Shown here in pieces: positions 30,471-39,112 of a stretch of 64,000 nucleotides of DNA; positions within the stretch are counted from its first letter, which is position 1, and each line of letters begins with the position of its first letter. The DNA is taken from positions 17,283,346-17,347,345 of the forward strand of contig CM020618.1 in the NCBI GenBank assembly GCA_009829735.1. Reading direction: 5' to 3'. Under the pieces are notes generated by a model that ran no database searches, had not been told where the DNA came from, and saw only the letters and a program-made list of their open reading frames with translations. Both the position numbers and the translations under genes were made by a program. The DNA is from Pyropia yezoensis. Its lineage: Eukaryota > Rhodophyta > Bangiophyceae > Bangiales > Bangiaceae.

Positions 30471-32414
30471 ATGGCGACTCCGGGAGTGGAGACGGACTCT
30501 CTCGATGAGCGTATGGAGGACACCTCCTACGGTGCAGCGCCTGCCGGGACTTCCGGCGGGGGCTCCGCGATCGCTCCGGGGGGTGGGACTCCCGCGTCAC
30601 CCGGCTTTGGGTTGACGGCAGGATCTCCCCCGGAGGCGGGACAAGTTGTCCCGCGTGAGGCCTTGGGGCGGTGGTTTTACCCCGCTTGGCCTCTGTATGA
30701 GGAGGGGTTGACTGTTCTTCGCTGTGGCCGACTCGGCGCAGCGATGGGTCGGGTATGGGACCGCCTACGGGAGAAGTATCCCCGTAGGGTCGGGTTCCCT
30801 GCCGGCTTCAGGACGGACCAGTTTGCCTTCCTGAACGACGAGGAGGTCGAGGACGTGCAGCGGGCCAAGGCCATGGTGGACCGCGGGGGAACTATCCCGG
30901 GTCCCGGCGACTTGCCGACCTTCACTTGGGACGCGGTGGCAACTCGCCCCCCGTACCTTCACGAGGCCGATCCGCACACTCATCACTTTGATGTGCGGAT
31001 GGAGAAGGACTTCCGGCGAGGTCCCTACTTGGTGACCTCGGCTCAACTTGAGTTTCCTCAGCAGTCTGCTGCCAGTAAGGAGCAATACTACCCGAAGAAG
31101 CCCGAGTGGTGGCCTCAAGTTGAGGTCCCCTACGGGTTCCCGGCATTGTTGCCACGGTTGCTTGACCACTTCGGCTCCGTCATGTTGACGGCTGGCCCTG
31201 ATCATCTGGTGTGGGCCATGTTGGCCACCCAGTGGCTCCTCGAGGTCATGTCGACCTGGGTGTCATGTGTTCAGCGGCGGGGGATGCTCTGGCATCTCCC
31301 CCTCCGGCTCATCCAGGGTTTGGAACAGCTCACCCCTCAGCTAGTTGCTGAGGGGTGCTCGTCAGGACAACTCACTCTACTTGAGGAGATGCTCCGCCTC
31401 CACAAGTTTATCGAGTGGGAGAGCATTGAGCACAAGTTGCGCCGCCCCACTCGGGGGCCCAAGGACGATGGCGCACTTCGCCAGTTCGTGTGGGTCGCTC
31501 GTGAACTTCACGACGGCCGTGTGGTCCTACGAGAGGGGTTGGGCATCGGGGACTACCCGTATGCCCCGGGGGTGGATCGTCACACTGCGCCACCCCCGGA
31601 CAAGCCCATAGTTATGGCTGTGCCCTCATATGATGACCATATGACTCAACCTACTGCGGGGGCCCCAAGTCGGGGTCGCAGTTACACCCGGGTACCGCCA
31701 CCTCGGCGTGCCCCTCCGCTTCCTCCTGTTCCTTTCCAGCCTCACGGGAACATCCCGATCAGCGTGGCCGTGGAGTCATCCACACCGGTGTCTCCCAACT
31801 TGGGGGCCACCCTCCTGACGGTATACCCCAAGTTGGTGTTACCGCCCACGCCTCTAACCTCAGAGATGATGATCACCACGTTGGTGCGCACCATTTCCTG
31901 GTTGGCCGCGTCGACCGCAACCCTCCAAAGTTCCGAGACTCCTCAACTTGAGGAGCGCGTTCGTACTGCAGTGGCGACCGCGAGTTGCGAGTCGGTGGCG
32001 GAGTTTATGACGGCCGAGTTGGCTCGCATTGGGGCTATTATGCCCCAGCCAACCCCACTTGGGCGTGGCAAGCGTCGTGCGAGCCGGGCATACTCGCCTC
32101 CTCGCCGTCGTCGCCGTCACTCGCGGCGCTCTCCCTCCGTGTCGGAAGACGAGTTGTCTTACTCCGTCTCGGAGTCCTCTACCCCATCGGAGACGGAGTC
32201 TGTCCAGCGTCTGCGTCGCAAACTTGCGCGCAAGACCAGGCAGAAGAGTAGCCACGGTCGGCGCCACTTGCGCGACCGTGAGGGGCGCGACGGTTCCGAC
32301 TTGGAGCCGCCGCCCCTTCCAACGAGTGGAGACCGTTATCGGCGTGGGTCTCGCCGCTCGCCTCCACGTGAGGGCGAGGGCCGTGGAGTGGGAGAGTCTA
32401 GCATGCGTGCCTAG
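30471..32414 (+). CDS. intact antisense ORF of element D, 647 codons, unknown function
   Basis: Starts at ATG 30471 (MATPGVETDS), 3 bp after a 19-bp hairpin (30449-30467). Residues 1-70 are Gly/Pro-rich. Residues about 70-380 look globular: WPLYEEGLTVLRC, PTFTWDAVATRPPYL, HFGSVMLTAGPDHL, CVQRRGMLWHLP, then LLEEMLRLHKFIEWESIEH. Residues about 400-520 are Pro-rich. The C terminus is Arg/Ser-rich (PPRRRRRRHSRRSPS, then SSTPSETESVQRLRRKLARK), like RS-domain or nucleic-acid-binding tails. It is homologous by eye to the antisense ORF of C (23429-25797). It converges on the pol remnant, whose stop lies 111 bp away. The frame is open although the sense-strand genes of this copy are ruined, which suggests it matters for the element. 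No known domain recognised. Confidence 0.75.
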   Translation: MATPGVETDSLDERMEDTSYGAAPAGTSGGGSAIAPGGGTPASPGFGLTAGSPPEAGQVVPREALGRWFYPAWPLYEEGLTVLRCGRLGAAMGRVWDRLREKYPRRVGFPAGFRTDQFAFLNDEEVEDVQRAKAMVDRGGTIPGPGDLPTFTWDAVATRPPYLHEADPHTHHFDVRMEKDFRRGPYLVTSAQLEFPQQSAASKEQYYPKKPEWWPQVEVPYGFPALLPRLLDHFGSVMLTAGPDHLVWAMLATQWLLEVMSTWVSCVQRRGMLWHLPLRLIQGLEQLTPQLVAEGCSSGQLTLLEEMLRLHKFIEWESIEHKLRRPTRGPKDDGALRQFVWVARELHDGRVVLREGLGIGDYPYAPGVDRHTAPPPDKPIVMAVPSYDDHMTQPTAGAPSRGRSYTRVPPPRRAPPLPPVPFQPHGNIPISVAVESSTPVSPNLGATLLTVYPKLVLPPTPLTSEMMITTLVRTISWLAASTATLQSSETPQLEERVRTAVATASCESVAEFMTAELARIGAIMPQPTPLGRGKRRASRAYSPPRRRRRHSRRSPSVSEDELSYSVSESSTPSETESVQRLRRKLARKTRQKSSHGRRHLRDREGRDGSDLEPPPLPTSGDRYRRGSRRSPPREGEGRGVGESSMRA

Positions 32415-32525
32415 TTGGCAGCTGCCTTTGTTGTGAGAGTGTGAGGGTTAGGGCTGTAGTTTAAAGCCACTCTGCGTACCACTTCGACTTGAAGCACTCT
32501 CTTGGCACTGTTGCTCGGCCTTCCC

Positions 32526-33659
32526 TCACGTTGAGGGAGGGCTGTTAGGGTCTATCTCGTTCCGGGCACAGTACGCCCGGACCTTCTCAGCAGGAAGGTC
32601 CTCCACATACTCCCACGTATCATCCTTGGCTTTGTAGCCAAACCAACGCACCCTCAACATGAGGCGGTCAGTATCCTCATCCCAGCCGTGGTCGATGAAC
32701 TTGTCGAACACGTACTCCTGCGGGCCCTGTTTGGCTGCAGGCAGCGAAGGCAGGCGCCACGTTTTCAAAGCACGCGCCCAAGCTGGGTCGCCTGCAGGCG
32801 GTGGTGCAACTTTGACCACGTCCTGTCCGTTCACTGTGCGGACCCCATCGTCACTTTCGATGGTGAAGCGCCGCCCATCAGTACGAAGGACCTGGTACGG
32901 CCCCTTCGTCTGGAACACCAACTTACCCCCAGTTGGGGTGTGTGAGTGGACCAATACCCAGTCACCCTGTTCGGGGACATGCTTAGCATTGCGCCCCTTT
33001 TTGTCAAAGGTACGCTTGTAGCGCTTTTGTGCTTTGTCCATCTCAGCCCTGACTTTAGGGATGAGGTGTTCAAGCCTAGCAGCGAACTCCGCCTTACTCT
33101 CAGTAGGAGTAGGCGTGCTGCCATCATCCTCCCTAGTTGGGAGCGACCGCCGCACAGCAATAGACCGCACGCGACGGGGGGTCACAAAAGCGAGGGGTAC
33201 TTCCCCGGTAGATGAGTGAACCTGCGAATTGTAGGCAGTGGTAAGAATAAAAATGTATTGGTCCCACGTTTTCACATGCTCACTCACATAGTGGCGCAGC
33301 TGCCTAACAATAGTTTTGTTGAAGCGCTCCTTGACGAGGGCCCTTGAACGGGGCCCTCCCCTATACGGTTGTTGGCGTATAGGGGGTACACCGGGTTTCA
33401 ACTCGATCCGGTGTTGGGTGGCTCTCATGAGTCCCAATTGACCATCCCACAACTTGTGATATTGGTCCAAGAGGCGTTCAACTTGAACCCTCAACCTGGG
33501 GGGAACACCCTCCATGTTCACATGGGGCCGAGGAGAGGTGGCCGACTTGGCTTGATGCTTCTCCTTTCCGGACTTCGGGTCGCTACTTGCGCCCGCGTTG
33601 AGGGTGGCCGCTACTACCGGTCCCTCATGTTGGTCGATATAGCCGAACTTGGCTCCCGA
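32526..33659 (-). pseudogene. pol: pol remnant of element D (RT start joined to integrase end)
   Basis: Reads AKFGYIDQHEGPVVAATLNAG, then the segment just before the RT (HRIELKPGVPPIRQQPYRGG), and then jumps at about 33346 into the integrase at ERFNKTIV. It continues through the integrase C terminus to a chromodomain (LRVRWFGYKAKDDTWEYVED) and TAG/TAA near 32526. RT catalytic core, RNase H and the D, D residues of integrase are deleted; the retained Glu of ERFN is the last of the triad. The same frame extends upstream to 33863 past a TGA at 33660-33662. Cannot act in cis; movement would need enzymes from another element. Confidence 0.88.
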
Positions 33660-33863
33660 TCAAAGATACTTTCTTTGAGGGTGGCGGGGGTAGCAACTTG
33701 CTACGACCCCTGTCACAGGCTCGAGCCCATCACCGACGAGTGAAGGTCCGCCGTCTTCCACCCGCCTAGTTGGCGACGGCTCTATGCCGAAGTTGAATCC
33801 AACCCGAGTGGATCTCGCGGGGACAGTCCTCTCACCTTGGGACGTTCCCTTTGAGTGTACCAC

Positions 33864-34190
33864 CCGGTGGCCGAAGTGCGAACCACCGGTCCGAGAAAGA
33901 CCCTCAGGGTGAACACCCGACTGGGTCGGGGTGGCATACCGCCCGCACCGATACCCACGGCCCTGCTGGCTGGAGTGCCTCTAGCACCTCCGCGACCCCA
34001 GGTACACCCTGTGTCTGGCCAGTATTCAAAGGCGCCGGGGTAAAGTCGTCACCGGAGAGTTTCCCGAACGTCGGGAGGTCCGATCCAGCCGTGTTGGCTA
34101 ACGATCCACACGACACAGTCCAAGACCACCGTTCCTCTGAGACAGAGGGCCCCCTACACCCGGGTGCACCCGGAGGTAAAGTTTACCTCT
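33864..34190 (-). other. element D leader
   Basis: Region between the primer binding site and the pol remnant. No Gag recognised. Holds a hairpin AGGTAAA-G-TTTACCT at about 34173-34187 beside the primer binding site, a possible packaging or dimerisation structure. Confidence 0.45.
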
Positions 34191-34209
34191 GTCCCCTGCT
34201 GCTCCACCA
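34191..34209 (-). other. primer binding site of element D
   Basis: The plus strand reads GTCCCCTGCTGCTCCACCA, equal to the 3' end of a tRNA with CCA, so the minus strand carries the complementary binding site. It lies two bases from the 5' LTR. Same 19 bases as in element C. Confidence 0.8.
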
Positions 34210-34211
34210 AA

Positions 34212-34679
34212 TGTGGCAAAAACCACTCGCACACACAGTACCCAAGTTGGGGCGGTGTGCGAGGGCTGCCTCCCGTGTCGGGGGAACCGGAAGAAGTGCA
34301 AGTCGCACACACTCTATCCCTGTTGTGGGGCAATCCCCCCACGGACAAACAAGAAGATGGTGTGTGGTCCAACAGTTTCTTGGTCGGGACGGGGACGCAG
34401 GGCCAAGCCCCGCTGTCCCTCCCCTTATCCCCCCAGGGTCCACTCAGAATCTCGCCACTCAGAATCTCCCACCCCAGCACCTGCCCACCGGGCCACACGA
34501 AAATTCAAGACGATAAATGCAGAAAACCCTCAAATCCAAGTTGGATTTACTACTAAGCTAACTATCCCGAACTTAGGGAATATGGACCCAAATGCAGGGG
34601 GAGGAACGGATCAGGCTAGTGGCCTGCCGCCCCTTGCATGGCACGTGTTGCCCCCTACCTGGGGGTCAATACTGCCACA
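34212..34679 (-). repeat. 5' LTR of element D
   Basis: 468 bp; no difference from 29662-30129 was noticed. Right target duplication ATAGG follows at 34680-34684. Confidence 0.95.
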
Positions 34680-35861
34680 ATAGGTTTCGCTGTAGACTAG
34701 GATGTCGTCGAGGTAGACGCAGATGAAGTCGTACAGGTAGGGTCTGAATACATCGTTCATTACGTTCATGAAGACCGCGGGTGCATTCGTAAGACCAAAG
34801 GGTACGACCGTGAACTCATAGAGTCCGTACTTGGTTCGAAACGCCGTCAGAGGTATTGTTTCCGGATCAAGGCGAGTCTGGTGGTAGCCAGAACGGAGGT
34901 CGATCTTCGTAAAGTACTTGGCTTTTCGCATTTGGTCGAAGATGTCGTCGATGCGTGGTAGTGGATACGCGTTCTTGATGGTGGCCTTGTTTAGGTCCCT
35001 GTAGTCGAGGCACATTCGCCAGCCACCGTCCTTTTTTGCCGCCAAAAGGACGGAAGAGCCCCACGGTGAGGCGCTTGGATGGATGAATCTCTTCCTTATT
35101 AGGACGGCAAGTTGAGTCTTGAGTTCTTCGAGCTCCTATTCGGTTAGGCGGTAAATTCCGCTACGACGTGGTTGGGCATCGTCGGTAAGCTTGATGCTAA
35201 AATTGTGACTGCGCTCAGGAGGAAGTCCGTCGGGGAGCTCGTCTGGAAAGACGTCGGCGTATTCTTTGAGGATCTCTTGAACTTCTCTCTTGTCGTCGGC
35301 GTGTCCCATCGTAATTACGTCAATGTCGAAGTTGGGAGAGGGATCTTCGGACTGCAGGTAGATGGCAAAAACCGGGAACCCCCGGACGAGGTCCCGGGCG
35401 AGACGTTGCCGACTGATCAGGGGTTCAGGCTTCTTCAGGGAGGCTGCGATAGAGATGTTCTTGTGGTTGAACTTGAAGGAGATCTTGTTTTTCTTGTTGT
35501 TGATTTTGGCGTCCTTGTCATCGCGCCACGTCTTTTCCAGGATGAGGTCGTATGCGTTTATGTCACATTCAGCAAATCGTAGTCGCTCTTGATACGGTCC
35601 AACGTGAATCTCAAAGGGTTCAATGGTTTCAGCGAGGACATGAGAGCGGCCATCGGGCATGCTTGCCGCAAAGTCCGTTTTCTTACTGTTCACAAGCAAG
35701 GAGGTCACGAGGCGCCTTGAGACGAAGTTGATGGGAGATCCGTTGTCAAACAGCACCTTAATAACTTTGCCATTGACAGAAGCAGTAGAAAGCAGAAGCC
35801 CGAGTCGCGGGCCTTCAAAGGGTGACGACATATTTTCAGGAACCGAAGAAGCGTCTTTCAC
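34680..35861 (-). pseudogene. pol: pol of A2, 5' half (protease and RT start)
   Basis: Reads on the minus strand from SSVPENMSSPFEGPR (35861 on). The protease motif is LFDNGSPINFVSR, so Asp is kept but Ser/Thr is Asn. The frame runs to 35136, where a stop follows the YRLTE segment, and the RT resumes at 35045 ([16 protein letters not shown], then [12 protein letters not shown] and [10 protein letters not shown]). Element D cuts the gene just after YSE. Equivalent to A1 1326-2510. Confidence 0.92.
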
Positions 35862-35884
35862 AAGTGTTGATGACGGTTGCTGCT

Positions 35885-36763
35885 TCAGTTCCGCTGGCCT
35901 TTTGGGCAGTCCTTAGCCAAGTGCCCTTTCTCGCGACAGCGGAGGCACAGACCTTCGCGCATACAGCGCTGGCGTTCGTCTGGCGTCAGCTTGTGGACCT
36001 AGATGCTGGAAATGTCCATTGGGATAACACCCGTTGTCGGTGGCTTCCCAGAAGTGCTGCTACCATTGCTGGTAATACGGGACGCTCAAACCTTGGCCGC
36101 TTCGACGCGCAGGGCGTCCGTCATAAGGGACTCAAGATCCGTGTAGGTCTTCAGGCACAGTGCCTGCCAGATGTCTCGCTTAAGGCCTCGGCTATAGCGG
36201 TCGATTTTTTCCGCTTCGGTGATGTCGGGGGTATCCAAGAGGACGCTGAGGAACGTCCTGTTGAACGTCCCGACGTCCTTGATTTGACACCAGGAGTGCA
36301 GCTTGTCCCGCGCCGCCTGCGTCTTGTTCAGTGGGCTGAAGCGACGGATGAGCGCAGCCCGCAGGGCAGTCCAGTCGAGGACCGCGATGGTACGACTGTA
36401 GGTATGCCACCAAGTGAACGCCTCACCGTCCAGGTAGGTGCAGGCGATCCGGCACGCTTCGTCAGGGTCAGTCAGCCGCACATAATAGTCCATGTGCGAG
36501 CACCACGCTTCAATTGTCCCGGGCTTGCCGGAGAACAGCGCGGGCTTGTGCGGCCTCGCCGTCGTTGTGCCTGCACCGATGGTCTTGGCCTGGGCGTCCG
36601 ACAGCTTTTTCTTGGCGTCCGCCAGTTCTACCTTGTGAGGCTCGAGTTCGGCGCTCATCTGCGAGACGAACGCAGTTAGCTGATTCCATGATTCCGCTGA
36701 GGGTGCGGTTAAGGCCGTGCCTGGATTAGTCGGGCTAATACCAGAAGGATTGGGGGGATCCAT
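35885..36763 (-). pseudogene. gag: gag of A2, two nonsense codons
   Basis: ATG at 36763-36761 (MDPPNPSGISP) to TGA 35887-35885, 292 codons, matching A1 gag in length and sequence. TGA at 36088-36086 and TAG at 36001-35999 interrupt it. The conserved core (LIRRFSPLNKTQAARDKL) and the CCHC knuckle (CLRCREKGHLAKDC) are intact in sequence. Pol begins 24 bp beyond the stop in another frame, as in A1. Confidence 0.88.
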
Positions 36764-37164
36764 CGTAAATTTCGAAACGATCAAAACAACTAAGCAGATC
36801 TAAATCGACGTACTCCGGTTGGGCGCCGGGCAGGTCCTTAAAGATGTGCAAGGTAATTTGATCCGTCAAAGTAGAGGTACACGAGCTTCTGGACGTGTGC
36901 GGCCGTAGTGGCTGCAACGATTTCAAAGATGTAAAACACTATTTGATGGTTCACAAGTGATGCGATGAAACAGAACTCGACGACTCAAGCATGCACTCGG
37001 ATTTTGCTGCTGGCGTCCGCGCGCGGGCCCGAGTCGGGTCGCGCCGGATTTCCAAGCGGGGAATAATCCACGTGGCAAATCGCGCCTCTCGCACAGATCC
37101 TGGGGGGTGTTGCGAGGTGTCAACCGGTGTGGCGCGCAAGCGTGCGGTGGTGATCCTTGCCACG
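36764..37164 (-). other. A2 leader between zinc-finger ORF and gag
   Basis: Corresponds to A1 87-432. No supported ORF. Confidence 0.5.
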
Positions 37165-37740
37165 CTAGTGGCGTTCGAAGTGTTCCACCGTCTCGAATTC
37201 ACGATCGCAGATGTCGCACCGCGGGCGCGTGGCTGGACGGTTGACCGTATTGTGGTGGCGCCGCGACCAGCGATGATCGCGCAGCACTGTCAGGCTGTTG
37301 CAACGCACGCCACAGGGCTTGCACACGTATTTCTCTTTGGGGATGCTCTTGGCGATCGGGCGCTGCTCCCGCTGCTCTGCCACATGCGCCGCCGTGGGTC
37401 GGATGTGCCCAATACGTGGGGCGGGTGGCGCAGTGTATCGCGGCGCGGGGTCCAGTGGGGGCAGCAGCAGGCCCCGACTGGCCGAGCCCGCCGAGCCGGG
37501 CGTGGCGGGGCCCTTGCCCTTGCGCGACAGGGGGGGCTTGGATGCGGCTGCCGCCGCCGAGTCGGCCGTCGCCGGCACAGAGGATGACGTGGATGCCGCC
37601 GCCGGTGATGCGCGCGCCGCCGGGGTGACGCGTGCCTCCGCGGTCGCGCGCGCCGCCGGGGCGCTCGCAGTCCCTGCCGAGGAAGTCGAGGCGCCCGCCA
37701 AGGCCGAGGAAGAATATTCGGAACCTGATTTGGCACCCAC
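37165..37740 (-). pseudogene. element-encoded zinc-finger ORF (A2)
   Basis: About 190 codons between 5' LTR and gag. The N-terminal 100 residues are Ala/Ser/Pro-rich. Then come YVCKPCGVRCNSLTVLRDH ending RRHH, a complete C-x2-C-x12-H-x5-H finger, and CDICDREFETVEHFERH, a second finger that ends at TAG before its last His. A1 keeps that His (bases 1-86), so the A2 stop is a mutation. There is no ATG in the open stretch; an in-frame ATG lies at about 37777, followed 10 codons later by a TGA, so the start may also be damaged. Position in both copies shows that the ORF belongs to the element. Function unknown; such fingers usually bind double-stranded RNA or DNA. Confidence 0.65.
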
Positions 37741-37976
37741 TGGGTTTCAACAATCCGTTGACCAAAAGAAAAAACCCATGACAGGGGCCACCAGGGCAGT
37801 GTCAGGGCAGTGTCCTTTCGGTGTGATTCGTGAAACCCGCTGCGTTTGTATTACAATGCCCGAGGCACGCCAAACACAGGGGGCGGCACAAGGGCACAAA
37901 CGCAGGTGGGGCCAAATCGTGAACGGAATGGCAACGTCACCGCCAGGAGGAAGTCAAACTATCTGAAGCTACCACA
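37741..37976 (-). other. A2 5' leader with probable primer binding site
   Basis: Directly after the 5' LTR the minus strand reads TGTGGTAGCTTCAGATAG. The TGG start, two bases in, fits a tRNA primer with 3' end CTATCTGAAGCTACCA. No gene otherwise. Confidence 0.55.
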
Positions 37977-38849
37977 TGTGAGGCACCACCCACACCCGGG
38001 CAGCCCTCAACGTACTGGTGAACGTTGCCAGCTGCCCGCGCAAGCCAATGAGGCTGCGGGGCGCGGGGAAGGTGACGGGCGGGGTGACGGTGATGGAAGT
38101 GGGGAAGATGATGGGCGTGACGTCGGTGAGGGTCGAGGGGGTCGAGGGGTTCGAGGGTAACGGAGGTCGTTGTGTCTGTGTTTTTTGCTCCCCCCGAGGT
38201 CTCCCCGGGTGGCACCCGCACTCACGCATTATATACCCCCGGGGGGGCTCCCAGGGTGCCCCAAAGCATGCGATTGCCCGTGCCGCCGGGGGGGCGGCAC
38301 CAATGGGCTCAAAACAAGGCATAGACTCTCAAAACAAGTCAAGGTGGGTGTGCGCGCCCCAATGCGCCCCACCAGATAGCCCCAAGCTGGGGCGGGGGCG
38401 GCGTGCGGCGCTCGTGGCGCCGCGCGGCTGGCCACACACGCCGGTCGGCCTGAAAGGCCGCAGAGGCGTGTAAGCCAGACGCCAGTCCTCAGGTCGAAAA
38501 TCTCCCGAGGGCCAGCAAATCTTGCCGTTCCCATTGGCTCGTGGGAAGATTGTTCCGGCTGGCCGATGAGTCAGAGATGTGGCTTTCCCTGTTGTCCGTT
38601 AGTCCTCTGATCCGCGGAGAGACAGTATCCGTCCGGGGATGAGTCAGGGTACTAACGTGAAGCCGATCCGCGGCTCTCGTGCTGACCGTCCGCGACCCGA
38701 AGAACCTCGGCCGGACACCGCGGCATCTCCACATTACCCGGGAGCTGATGCGTCTTGGAAGGAATTGGCTGAGAAGGACTGGGAAGGAAAGGCCCCAGTC
38801 CTTATCCCCGAAGCTAGAGTCTTGAGGATTTAGGGGGCATATCCTTACA
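37977..38849 (-). repeat. 5' LTR of A2 (873 bp), uninterrupted
   Basis: On the minus strand it runs TGTAAGGATATGCC ... CCTCACA. It contains two TGAGTCA motifs (38567-38573, 38640-38646) and a TATA box (38228-38236). It shows what the 3' LTR looked like before element C split it, including the single GTAAG at the junction. Confidence 0.94.
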
Positions 38850-38854
38850 GAGGC
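38850..38854 (+). other. right target-site duplication of A2 (gaggc)
   Basis: Matches 17411-17415. Confidence 0.85.
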
Positions 38855-39112
38855 CCACCTGCCGCCAGTCCGCCCGGCAGCCGCCTCCGTGGAGTGGCTG
38901 CCAGCGCTCGGTCGCGTGGTGGCCGCGTCGGCGACGGCGAAAACGGTCGTGCGGCCGTCAGTGGTGCCTCTTCCCCCCGCCTCCGCTGGCGCAGCTCGCC
39001 CATCCCCCGGCGGCCGTGCTCGGCCACAAAGCGGTCTACGAAGGACGTCACGTAGGGCCCGCGTGCAGGTCTGCGAGCGCCGATCGGCTTACTTGCTACA
39101 AGGGCCTCGTCT
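38855..39112. other. GC-rich stretch next to the 39113 ORF
   Basis: A minus-strand frame here reads GPYVTSFVDRFVAEHG followed by Arg-rich sequence and could be a downstream exon of the ORF 39113-40348 (a GTAAAG donor overlaps its stop). This is only a possibility. Confidence 0.3.

Larger units (their letters stand above)
29662..34679 (-). mobile_element. Gypsy retrotransposon D, young, internally deleted
   Basis: Two 468-bp LTRs (29662-30129 and 34212-34679) appear identical by eye. Flanked by ATAGG at 29657-29661 and 34680-34684. The sense strand is the minus strand, because the primer binding site lies next to 34212 and a purine tract next to 30129. On the sense strand it has only scraps of pol (33659-32526); gag, protease, most of RT, RNase H and most of integrase are missing. 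On the opposite strand it keeps an intact 647-codon ORF. A non-autonomous derivative of a relative of C that nevertheless moved recently. Confidence 0.94.
17416..38849 (-). mobile_element. Gypsy retrotransposon A2 with two nested Gypsy insertions
   Basis: Minus-strand relative of A1. Order on the minus strand: 5' LTR 38849-37977, zinc-finger ORF, gag, pol, polypurine tract at 27350-27338, 3' LTR. The 3' LTR is split by element C and the pol gene by element D. Both junctions show exact 5-bp target duplications. Flanked by GAGGC on both sides. Without C and D the element would be about 7.4 kb. Many nonsense and frameshift changes in gag and pol make it inactive. Confidence 0.93.

Noticed and set aside
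30471..32414. Sense Gag of element D
   Set aside because: Primer binding site and purine tract put the sense strand on minus; this ORF is on plus, has no zinc knuckle, and matches the antisense ORF of C.
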